Shown here one piece after another: positions 1-5,052 of a stretch of DNA of 5,052 nt. This DNA is from JACPIN01 sp964367085 (GTDB taxonomy: Archaea > Nanobdellota > Nanobdellia > SCGC-AAA011-G17 > ARS1403), in assembly GCA_964367085.1 (NCBI GenBank), contig CAYIWL010000060.1, positions 1 through 5,052 of the forward strand, in the 5' to 3' direction. Under the pieces are notes generated by a model, which was not told the origin of the DNA, ran no database searches, and saw only the letters and a program-made list of their open reading frames with translations. Every line of letters starts with the position of its first letter. Position 1 is the first letter of the stretch. A program made the position numbers and the translations under genes.

Positions 1-2253
1 TTTCTTAACCGCTCTCTTCAGCCACTCTTCCCATTCAAAATAAATTCTTTTAGGTTCAAGATAGCCAATTTCTTTTTTAACGCCTTCACTAATCCTGTGG
101 TAATGATCATTTGCAGCAATAACGAATCTAGCTTCCAAAATATTTTTGTTAAACTTTGAATAATTGACAAGAGCCTCTTTCATCTTCGCTCTCAAAATAA
201 TGTTATCCCAAACAGCATCCCAATGTCCAGCCCATTCAGGGATATTACTAGCAATATTTTTTACCACTTCACTATTCCCATTTATCAAGTCATCTGTCGC
301 TTGAAGAGAATCTGTTTTGGCATCATACTTCATCAGGTCAATGAAGCCGTTTTCGATGAGGGGATCATCTTCCCACTTTTTTCTCACTTCAGTTATCTGC
401 ACAACTCTCCTCCATTTGCTCAATCCATCAGCACTTCTAATAGGATTACATATCACAATTATATCAGTTGCTTTGAAACTTGTTTTTGGAACCTGCAGAT
501 CATTAACAACTCTATCGTAAACACCATAAGGAGAATCTCCATGAATTGTTCCGGCTACTACATTGGCAAGTGCTCCTATGCGCATTGCTTCATAAAGTGC
601 TTTGCTTTCCAAAGATCTAATTTCTCCAACGATAAGTGCGCTATCTCCCATTCTCAAAGCAGTTCTAATTCCCTCTTCAGCAGAAACTTCATTAGCTCCT
701 CCAGCCAACGCACTTCTAACTTTCAATGGTTGAATATTATAGCCTAATTCACGCAAAGAATCGACAGGAAGTTCTAAAGTATCTTCAGCAGTTATAATCC
801 TGTATTTTCTCATCACCTCAACTAACAAGCTTCCAAGAAAGCTAGTTTTTCCAGAACTTCTAGTTCCCGCTACAAGTATAGTTCTAGCTCCATCAATTAA
901 AAAGCTCATCAATCCCGCCCCTAGAGGATTTAACATTCTATTGTTGATGAATAAAGGCAGTGTCCAAGGATCATCTCTATGTCTCCTAAAAGCATACGCA
1001 AGACCTCGGGGGTTGAGAGGTCTGCCGACAATAGCAACTCTCGCTCTAGCACCAGGAACGCTCAGCTCTGTATCTAAAATCGGATTCGCTTCATCCAATG
1101 GTCTCCCAGAAAGAATTCTAAATTTTGTCGCCCAATTCTCAGCATCCTCGGCACTAGGTATGATATTTGTAACACATTCATCATATTTCTGATGCACAAT
1201 AAATATTGGCGTAACTCCAATAGGTCCATTAATAGTTATATCTTGAATTTTCTCATCTTGCAATAAAACTTCAAGCAGTCCAAAGCCGACGGTGTATCTC
1301 ACTAAAATAGATGTTAATTCTTCTAATTCTTTTACACTAATTTTTATCATCTGTCTGTCAGCAAGCTCTTGCAGCAAATCTCTTCCAATATTGAAAAAAG
1401 TCATTCTCATCCTATCAGGGTCTAAAAATTCTTCAGCTCTAGGTTTGTGCTCGATTAAAACATTCCTTGCCATATCAAGAAGTTCTTGTTTATCCTCTGT
1501 AATTTTAAATTCAGGCGGCATTAAATGATAAAGGTTTTTTATATCATTAGGCACAGAAAAAATACTGACATCAGCATTTCCTACTTTATAGCTATCAACC
1601 TCACTGCCTTCAATAGGAACTCTCGACATCAATCTAGTGAACATGAAATTAGGCGTTATCTCCGCTCTAAACAGCTGCCTATAAATTTCTCTCTCCCCTA
1701 TTTTATGTCCATCAATTCTTTTTTTTACGATGCTGATTATTTTTATATTGTCAAGCAGGTCATAAAATTCTTTAAGCAATTCAATTAATATCTCGCAAGA
1801 TCTGATATCCGGTTCATCTACTAATTTCGCAAGAAGGATTTTCTCTTCTCGAATAATTCTTTTGAGCTCAACATAAGTGCCAATCGGATCTCTAATAAGG
1901 TTTCTTATCAATCCTCGAAGAATCCCAATTTTGCTCGCAAGATATTTATGCTGCTCTTTCGCAGGCAATGCTAGAAATTTTTTCTGCTTTATGAGATGAT
2001 TATAGAGTCTTGCAACTTCAGCAAGCAATTGCACCTGGCTATAACTGTAGTTATAATTTCTCTGCTGCACAAGCACAACCCTGCTGACGCCGATAGCCTC
2101 AACTAATTTGCTAATAACATCCTGCATACACTCCCCGCTGTCTTCTATACTGGGAATAATAGATTTTTTAGTATAATCAATTCTGAGAACTCTCTCGCTT
2201 CCCTCATTTACAACATCGTATTCTCTCTCTTTTTTATTCGCAAATAATGCCAT
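1..2253 (-). CDS. Type II/IV secretion system ATPase (FlaI/TadA/VirB11-like), 3' end off the window
   Basis: Hexameric-type motor ATPase that would power assembly of a type IV pilus, archaellum or secretion machine from the cytoplasmic face of the membrane. I translated 751 uninterrupted codons; the stop lies beyond the left edge. Residues 1 to about 280 are a long, charged, mostly helical N-terminal region I cannot assign. The family N-terminal domain starts near 333 (DITINGP at 338-344, then PIFIVHQKY). The RecA-like core has Walker A GTRSSGKT (463-470, Lys469), an Asp box TAEDTLEL (488-495), a Walker B-like LIVGEIRS (540-547, Glu544) and a His box AGTIHGDSP (567-575, His571). All key residues are present, so it should be active. 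FlaI and TadA proteins are usually about 430-550 residues, so this one is markedly longer. The ATG at 2253 directly follows an in-frame TAA and lies 26 bases from a TATA box. The exact subfamily (pilus, archaellum or other) is undecided. Confidence 0.93.
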   Translation of the reverse strand, partial: MALFANKKEREYDVVNEGSERVLRIDYTKKSIIPSIEDSGECMQDVISKLVEAIGVSRVVLVQQRNYNYSYSQVQLLAEVARLYNHLIKQKKFLALPAKEQHKYLASKIGILRGLIRNLIRDPIGTYVELKRIIREEKILLAKLVDEPDIRSCEILIELLKEFYDLLDNIKIISIVKKRIDGHKIGEREIYRQLFRAEITPNFMFTRLMSRVPIEGSEVDSYKVGNADVSIFSVPNDIKNLYHLMPPEFKITEDKQELLDMARNVLIEHKPRAEEFLDPDRMRMTFFNIGRDLLQELADRQMIKISVKELEELTSILVRYTVGFGLLEVLLQDEKIQDITINGPIGVTPIFIVHQKYDECVTNIIPSAEDAENWATKFRILSGRPLDEANPILDTELSVPGARARVAIVGRPLNPRGLAYAFRRHRDDPWTLPLFINNRMLNPLGAGLMSFLIDGARTILVAGTRSSGKTSFLGSLLVEVMRKYRIITAEDTLELPVDSLRELGYNIQPLKVRSALAGGANEVSAEEGIRTALRMGDSALIVGEIRSLESKALYEAMRIGALANVVAGTIHGDSPYGVYDRVVNDLQVPKTSFKATDIIVICNPIRSADGLSKWRRVVQITEVRKKWEDDPLIENGFIDLMKYDAKTDSLQATDDLINGNSEVVKNIASNIPEWAGHWDAVWDNIILRAKMKEALVNYSKFNKNILEARFVIAANDHYHRISEGVKKEIGYLEPKRIYFEWEEWLKRAVKK

Positions 2254-2272
2254 TTAAACAAAGAAGTTGAAG

Positions 2273-2282
2273 TTAAATAAAA
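2273..2282 (-). promoter_or_regulatory. TATA box of the secretion ATPase gene
   Basis: The minus strand reads TTTTATTTAA here, centred about 25 bases before the ATG at 2253. Archaeal TATA boxes sit about 26 bases before the transcription start, so the transcript should begin at or next to the start codon (leaderless). No Shine-Dalgarno-like sequence lies between the box and the ATG, which agrees. Position-based inference, not shown experimentally. Confidence 0.6.
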
Positions 2283-2313
2283 GAGTTTTGGTGCATGTCT
2301 TCAAAAAAGAACA

Positions 2314-2323
2314 TTTAAATAAA
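2314..2323 (+). promoter_or_regulatory. TATA box of the FlaC-like coiled-coil gene
   Basis: The plus strand reads TTTAAATAAA, centred about 26 bases before the ATG at 2344, with an A/G-rich stretch just upstream (AAAAAAGAAC) that could serve as a TFB recognition element. No ribosome binding site precedes the ATG, so the message is probably leaderless. It lies back to back with the ATPase promoter, with about 31 bases between the two boxes. Confidence 0.6.
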
Positions 2324-2343
2324 ACTTAATCTTTTTAAATGAA

Positions 2344-2703
2344 ATGCCAGAAATTAATCCAGAAGTAGAATTGATTGGAAGGTTAAGGATCAATGAAGCA
2401 AGAATCGCCGGTCTAAGGGAAAGATTAATTGTTACAGACAATAATGTAATTGAAGAATTCAGAAGAATGTCCGAGCAGATCCAAGATTTAAATTCAGAGT
2501 TGAAGCAAATTAAAAATGAAGTGTTCAAGATGAAAGAGATGATGAAAGAAATAATCAAGGAGATGAGTTCTTTTGCCAGCTCGCAGGAGTTAAAAGTTTT
2601 AGAAAGATATATTAACACATGGAACCCATTGAATTTCACGACAGAAAAAGAAGTTTTGTACCTAATAAAGGAAAATGCCAAGCCTTCAAACCAAGATAAG
2701 TGA
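2344..2703 (+). CDS. FlaC/ArlC-like coiled-coil protein
   Basis: A 119-residue soluble protein with no membrane segment or signal peptide. Residues about 8-78 form a charged, heptad-like coiled coil rich in E, K, L and I. A distinct C-terminal segment (83-110) contains YINTWNPLNFTT followed by a predicted short helix. The overall plan resembles archaellum accessory protein FlaC/ArlC, where a coiled coil precedes a small FlaC/D/E-type region; those proteins form a cytosolic ring or scaffold around the motor. The resemblance is by pattern and recall, not by search, so a function in archaella or pili is an inference supported by the divergent motor ATPase gene. The ATG at 2344 fits a leaderless start 26 bases from a TATA box. 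Its end overlaps the next gene by 29 bases, so the two are surely co-transcribed. A generic structural coiled coil is the alternative. Confidence 0.85.
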   Translation: MPEINPEVELIGRLRINEARIAGLRERLIVTDNNVIEEFRRMSEQIQDLNSELKQIKNEVFKMKEMMKEIIKEMSSFASSQELKVLERYINTWNPLNFTTEKEVLYLIKENAKPSNQDK

Positions 2704-3277
2704 GCTGAAAAAAGCAGGAAAGTTAAACGGGGAGATAATAGAAAATTTGAGAAAGGCCGGCCATAATCCTCAAGAGATATATGATGCCCTGTCAAATCAA
2801 GAAAATTCTTTCAACGATTTAACTCCTCCTACACCATCAGAAGAGATGGGAGCAGAGGAATTTGATGAAGAGCAGCCAGAGACGATGCAAGAATCAAGAG
2901 AGTTTATCCAGTCTCAAAAATTTCCGGCGACTTCTAGAATCCCAGAAAGGCAAAGAATAGAGGACATAGAAGAGATAGCAGAATCAATCATAAGCGAAAA
3001 AATCGACGAGCTCAATATAAATATAAATGATTTTAATTTGTGGAAAGAAAAAACGACAACAGAGATGGAAGCAGTTAAGCAAGAAATACTGAGGATAAGA
3101 AATCATCTTGAAAATTTGCAGACCTCAATGCTCGGAAAAGTTGAAGAGTACAGAAGGTCAATCACAGATGTGAACATTGAAGTGAAAACTCTTTCAAAAG
3201 TCATGGAAAAAATCCTGCAGCCGCTGACAGAGAATGTAAAAGAACTTTCAAGGATAACAGAGAGATTAAAAAAATAA
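2675..3277 (+). CDS. Coiled-coil protein with small N-terminal helical domain, unknown function
   Basis: A 200-residue, hydrophilic, cytosolic protein of no established function. Three parts are visible. Residues 5-42 look like a compact helical unit (ISELKKAGK, EIIENLRKAGH, PQEIYDALSNQ), similar in plan to small UBA-like or helix-turn-helix bundles. Residues about 43-90 are an acidic, proline-containing and probably disordered linker. Residues about 92-200 are a long helix or coiled coil with the conserved-looking tail LQPLTENVKELSRITERL. I recall proteins of this plan in DPANN genomes, annotated as hypothetical. The ATG at 2675 lies inside the end of the upstream gene, after a weak AAAGGA (2667-2672). 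The next in-frame Met is residue 58 and would remove the N-terminal unit, so 2675 is preferred. The overlap suggests translational coupling, and perhaps a physical complex, with the FlaC-like protein. The ATPase is a candidate partner. Confidence 0.88.
   Translation: MPSLQTKISELKKAGKLNGEIIENLRKAGHNPQEIYDALSNQENSFNDLTPPTPSEEMGAEEFDEEQPETMQESREFIQSQKFPATSRIPERQRIEDIEEIAESIISEKIDELNININDFNLWKEKTTTEMEAVKQEILRIRNHLENLQTSMLGKVEEYRRSITDVNIEVKTLSKVMEKILQPLTENVKELSRITERLKK
3268..3274 (-). terminator. Oligo-T terminator for the membrane-protein cluster
   Basis: The minus strand has a run of seven T (within TTATTTTTTTAAT) starting 7 bases past the TAA at 3282-3284. Archaeal RNA polymerase terminates at such T-runs without needing a hairpin. 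The run sits inside the last codons of the convergent plus-strand gene. Confidence 0.5.
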
Positions 3278-3281
3278 TTCT

Positions 3282-3809
3282 TTACTCTCTTAGACTTTCA
3301 TAGCTTAGCAGCCTTACAGCAAAAGCAAAGATTATCAGTACAACTATCGTCGTCAAAACTTTTGCATTGAAGATTGCTTTATGTATGGAAGACCCAGCTC
3401 CTCCTCCATCAGGACTCCCTCCAATAAAAATCGGACCGTATACACTAGTCAATCCGCCAATTAGGATTATTATCGACAGCATGATTATGGTCCAATAAAC
3501 GGTTGAATTATGAAAAATGTTCTCTATAGTATCCATCTTAACCCCGCCAAACATGAACACCAGCAATATTGAAAAGGCGATTATTACTAGCACGACAAAC
3601 CAGGGTGCAATTACAGTGACAAACTCCATCGCTCCAGGAGTAATAGCAAACAGGGCAGCAAGCACGAAAGCAACAATAGCATTTATATTGGCACTATCTC
3701 CAAGTAATTTTACTTTCATCAGTACCGCATAAATAATTGCATAAATTAAGAGAAAAATAAAAATAGGTATTAAGAATTCTCCCAATCCAGAATCAATAAG
3801 GCTTACCAT
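3282..3809 (-). CDS. Five-helix membrane protein, third paralogue of the cluster
   Basis: A 175-residue integral membrane protein of unknown function. Predicted membrane helices lie at about 11-30, 42-58, 64-88, 104-123 and 150-167. Between helices 1 and 2 it carries the cluster's motif as KVKLLGDSANINAIVAFVLAA (split: KVKLLGD at 32-38, then NINAIVAF at 41-48). Basic residues in that loop and at the C-terminus (RLLSYESLRE) suggest both face the cytoplasm, putting the N-terminus outside. The loop between helices 4 and 5 is Gly/Ser-rich (GGSPDGGGAGSS, 130-141) and would lie outside. It is the most diverged of the three: the FDV-LPF motif before helix 1 is reduced to EFLIPIF. Its ATG at 3809 comes 3 bases after the stop of the upstream gene with only a weak purine-rich stretch before it, so translation is probably coupled. 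It ends 4 bases from the convergent gene. Confidence 0.88.
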   Translation of the reverse strand: MVSLIDSGLGEFLIPIFIFLLIYAIIYAVLMKVKLLGDSANINAIVAFVLAALFAITPGAMEFVTVIAPWFVVLVIIAFSILLVFMFGGVKMDTIENIFHNSTVYWTIIMLSIIILIGGLTSVYGPIFIGGSPDGGGAGSSIHKAIFNAKVLTTIVVLIIFAFAVRLLSYESLRE

Positions 3810-3812
3810 GTT

Positions 3813-4379
3813 TCATTTGCCTTTTCCGCCGCCAGTTAAACCTTTTACTAGACTTTCAAAGCGATCACCTAAACTCCTTCCACCACCATTTCCAGGTTCT
3901 CTAACAATCAGCCATATTACTAAAACAAAGACACCTATGACTATCAAAGTTCCAATATCTTGCTCAGTTACTTCTTCAAGAAGAGGTACTTCCCATTCAG
4001 CAGCAGCTCCTAATGCCCATAATACAGAAAATATTGCAACAACAGCGCCAGCAAGCAGCCATCCTCCTCCCCAGCTGGATCCCCCAGAAAATATTCCAAC
4101 AACTAAAATCAACATTAATAAAACTAATACAATCATAGAAACTCTCGGCAAAAATCCAATTAATATCTCTACTAGGTCCGTAGCAGAAACTAAGAATGCA
4201 GCCAGTATCAAGCTGACAATTGCATCAACGTTTTTATTTTCTCCAAATAATTTTATTTTTCTAAGAACAGCGAAGGTAACTGCAAAGACAAGAATGAATG
4301 GAAGGACTACATCAAAGCCGCCGACGTCAGCAAAATTATCGACAGCAGCAGAAAAATCAACATTGTCAAACAAAGCCAT
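3813..4379 (-). CDS. Five-helix membrane protein, second paralogue of the cluster
   Basis: A 188-residue integral membrane protein of unknown function. Predicted helices are at about 21-40, 51-68, 78-97, 104-124 and 141-159. The family block is clear: GFDVVLPFILVFAV (21-34), KIKLFGENKNVDAIV (41-55), then SATDLV. By my hand alignment 17 of 29 positions match the first paralogue across helix 1 and the following loop. The loop between helices 4 and 5 is acidic (EWEVPLLEEVTEQD, 128-141) and would be extracytoplasmic. The C-terminal tail of about 28 residues is Gly-rich and basic (GNGGGRSL, then LTGGGKGK) and probably cytoplasmic. The start at 4379 is fixed by a GGTGAT ribosome binding site 5 bases upstream. 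That makes this the one gene here with a clear site, and it may have its own promoter in the 48-base gap before it. Confidence 0.9.
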   Translation of the reverse strand: MALFDNVDFSAAVDNFADVGGFDVVLPFILVFAVTFAVLRKIKLFGENKNVDAIVSLILAAFLVSATDLVEILIGFLPRVSMIVLVLLMLILVVGIFSGGSSWGGGWLLAGAVVAIFSVLWALGAAAEWEVPLLEEVTEQDIGTLIVIGVFVLVIWLIVREPGNGGGRSLGDRFESLVKGLTGGGKGK

Positions 4380-4384
4380 TACAT

Positions 4385-4390
4385 ATCACC
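4385..4390 (-). promoter_or_regulatory. Ribosome binding site GGTGAT of the second membrane paralogue
   Basis: GGTGAT on the minus strand, 5 bases before the ATG at 4379, matches the anti-Shine-Dalgarno end of archaeal 16S rRNA. It fixes the start codon and contrasts with the leaderless-type starts of the other promoter-proximal genes. Confidence 0.7.
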
Positions 4391-4416
4391 TTTTTATTTT
4401 TATAGTATTATTTTTG

Positions 4417-4426
4417 TTTATATAAA
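4417..4426 (-). promoter_or_regulatory. Possible internal TATA box before the second membrane paralogue
   Basis: The palindromic TTTATATAAA is centred about 42 bases before the ATG at 4379. Transcription starting about 26 bases downstream would give a leader of roughly 17 bases that includes the GGTGAT site. No T-run separates the upstream gene from this one, so read-through transcription is equally possible and the promoter may only reinforce it. Confidence 0.4.
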
Positions 4427-4427
4427 T

Positions 4428-4991
4428 TTATTCTTTTCCTCTCCCACTATCTCCTTTAGTTATATACATTATCGCCCAAATAACAACAGCAAGTAAAACA
4501 ACTGTAGCTACAAGTGTTCCGCTCCAAAATTCAACCACATAGCTAAAAGCATATTCCAACCAGCTCTGATTTTCATTTGCAGGAATCACACTTAGAAAAA
4601 TAAAAATTACTGCAACAAACATTACTATCATCAAAAAAGCTAGCCAAGTCCCATTTAATTTGTCATATAAAGTATTATCCGGTTTCATAAAGATTCCAAT
4701 CATCAGCAAAAATGAAAGAGCAACAATTATCAGTAAACTTATTTTAGGCAAAGCAACATTTATCACGCCAACGATTTTAGTAGCAGCAACAACAAGCATT
4801 GCCATCACAAATGCAACGATAGCATTCAAATTTTTTCGGGGATACATTTCTTTCCCAATTTTCTCCTCCCCAAGAATTCTCGTCTTCTCAAGTATCCCAA
4901 AAACAACTGCAAAAACAAGCAAGAAAGGCAGGATAACATCGAATATCCCAAACTCTCTCATAAAATCAAGAGCATTTCTAAGTACACTCAT
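4428..4991 (-). CDS. Five-helix membrane protein, first paralogue of the cluster
   Basis: A 187-residue integral membrane protein of unknown function. Predicted helices are at about 15-35, 55-76, 80-101, 114-136 and 158-177. The shared block reads GIFDVILPFLLVFAVVF (15-31), KTRILGEE (36-43) and NLNAIVAFVMA (54-64), then AATKIV. Unlike its two paralogues it has about 11 extra charged residues in the loop between helices 1 and 2 (EKIGKEMYPRK, 43-53), predicted to face the cytoplasm. The loop between helices 4 and 5 (PANENQSWLEYAFS, 137-150) would be outside, and the tail KGDSGRGKE inside. It is the first gene of the minus-strand cluster. The ATG at 4991 lies 26 bases from a TATA box with no ribosome binding site, so it is probably leaderless. 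I recall similar hypothetical proteins in DPANN genomes, but no function can be assigned. Confidence 0.9.
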   Translation of the reverse strand: MSVLRNALDFMREFGIFDVILPFLLVFAVVFGILEKTRILGEEKIGKEMYPRKNLNAIVAFVMAMLVVAATKIVGVINVALPKISLLIIVALSFLLMIGIFMKPDNTLYDKLNGTWLAFLMIVMFVAVIFIFLSVIPANENQSWLEYAFSYVVEFWSGTLVATVVLLAVVIWAIMYITKGDSGRGKE

Positions 4992-5012
4992 ATAAAGAAA
5001 AAAGTCAAATTC

Positions 5013-5021
5013 TTATTTAAA
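5013..5021 (-). promoter_or_regulatory. TATA box of the membrane-protein cluster
   Basis: The minus strand reads TTTAAATAA, centred 26 bases before the ATG at 4991, nearly the same box as the one before the FlaC-like gene (TTTAAATAAA). The expected transcription start is at the start codon. No Shine-Dalgarno sequence lies between. Confidence 0.6.
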
Positions 5022-5052
5022 GATTGTGTTTTTTAGGCTCTGCTGAAACCCT

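Noticed and set aside
223..1788. Plus-strand open frames opposite the ATPase gene (for example 223-747, 941-1192, 1292-1528, 1525-1788)
   Set aside because: They lie antisense to a continuous coding frame with all ATPase motifs, and their translations are low-complexity (Ser, Ile, Phe, Cys-rich) with no recognisable domain. They are shadows.
2301..2795. Minus-strand frame of 164 codons opposite the coiled-coil genes
   Set aside because: It is antisense to two overlapping coherent coiled-coil genes and would cover the divergent promoter. Its hydrophobic composition is what the complement of a Lys/Glu-rich gene gives.
4395..4404. TATAAAAATA on the minus strand as promoter of the second paralogue
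   Set aside because: It is only about 20 bases from the ATG and about 10 from GGTGAT, so transcription would start inside the gene and lose the ribosome binding site. The TTTATATAAA further upstream fits better.
3808..4425. Plus-strand frame of 205 codons (and similar ones at 3517-3732 and 4660-4995) opposite the membrane genes
   Set aside because: Thr/Ser/Pro/Ile-rich translation typical of the complement of membrane-protein genes. The minus-strand frames carry shared family motifs, promoters and a ribosome binding site.
5023..5052. A further gene at the right edge
   Set aside because: All minus-strand frames from the edge reach a stop within 18-39 bases, and the plus strand offers no ATG. 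A gene tail is possible, but 30 bases cannot support it. No tRNA-like end or snoRNA box pair was seen.
1..5052. CRISPR arrays, insertion sequences, tRNA/rRNA genes, large repeats
   Set aside because: No regularly spaced repeats, inverted terminal repeats, transposase motifs or structural RNA signatures were found; the window is almost fully taken by protein genes.

Overview
The window is AT-rich and gene-dense, and it reads as archaeal. The TATA boxes are T/A-rich and centred about 26 bases before start codons, giving leaderless-type gene starts. One gene instead has a GGTGAT ribosome binding site. AGA is the dominant arginine codon. The proteins resemble ones I associate with DPANN archaea (Woesearchaeota/Pacearchaeota-like genomes). 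The domain is fairly secure; the lineage is an inference that a search would have to confirm.

Layout: from 2253 leftward off the window runs one long minus-strand gene for a type II/IV secretion (pilus/archaellum) ATPase. It is at least 751 codons long, and its 3' end lies outside. A compact 90-base divergent promoter region (2254-2343) separates it from two plus-strand genes. The first (2344-2703) encodes a coiled-coil protein resembling archaellum accessory protein FlaC/ArlC. The second (2675-3277) overlaps it by 29 bases and encodes a coiled-coil protein with a small helical N-terminal domain. Meeting these tail-to-tail after only 4 bases is a minus-strand cluster of three small membrane proteins (4991-4428, 4379-3813, 3809-3282). 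All three share one five-helix plan and a recognisable N-terminal motif block, so they are paralogues. The right edge (4992-5052) holds the promoter of the first membrane gene and no clear gene.

Working picture (inference): the ATPase is the cytoplasmic motor of a type IV pilus/archaellum-like or secretion machine. The two coiled-coil proteins would be cytosolic scaffold or regulatory parts, as FlaC/D/E are in archaella. The three five-helix proteins would be membrane components of the same or a neighbouring apparatus. No pilin, prepilin peptidase or FlaJ/TadC-type platform gene is visible here; a platform gene would most naturally lie just left of position 1. The membrane trio has no function I can name and is the most interesting part of the window.
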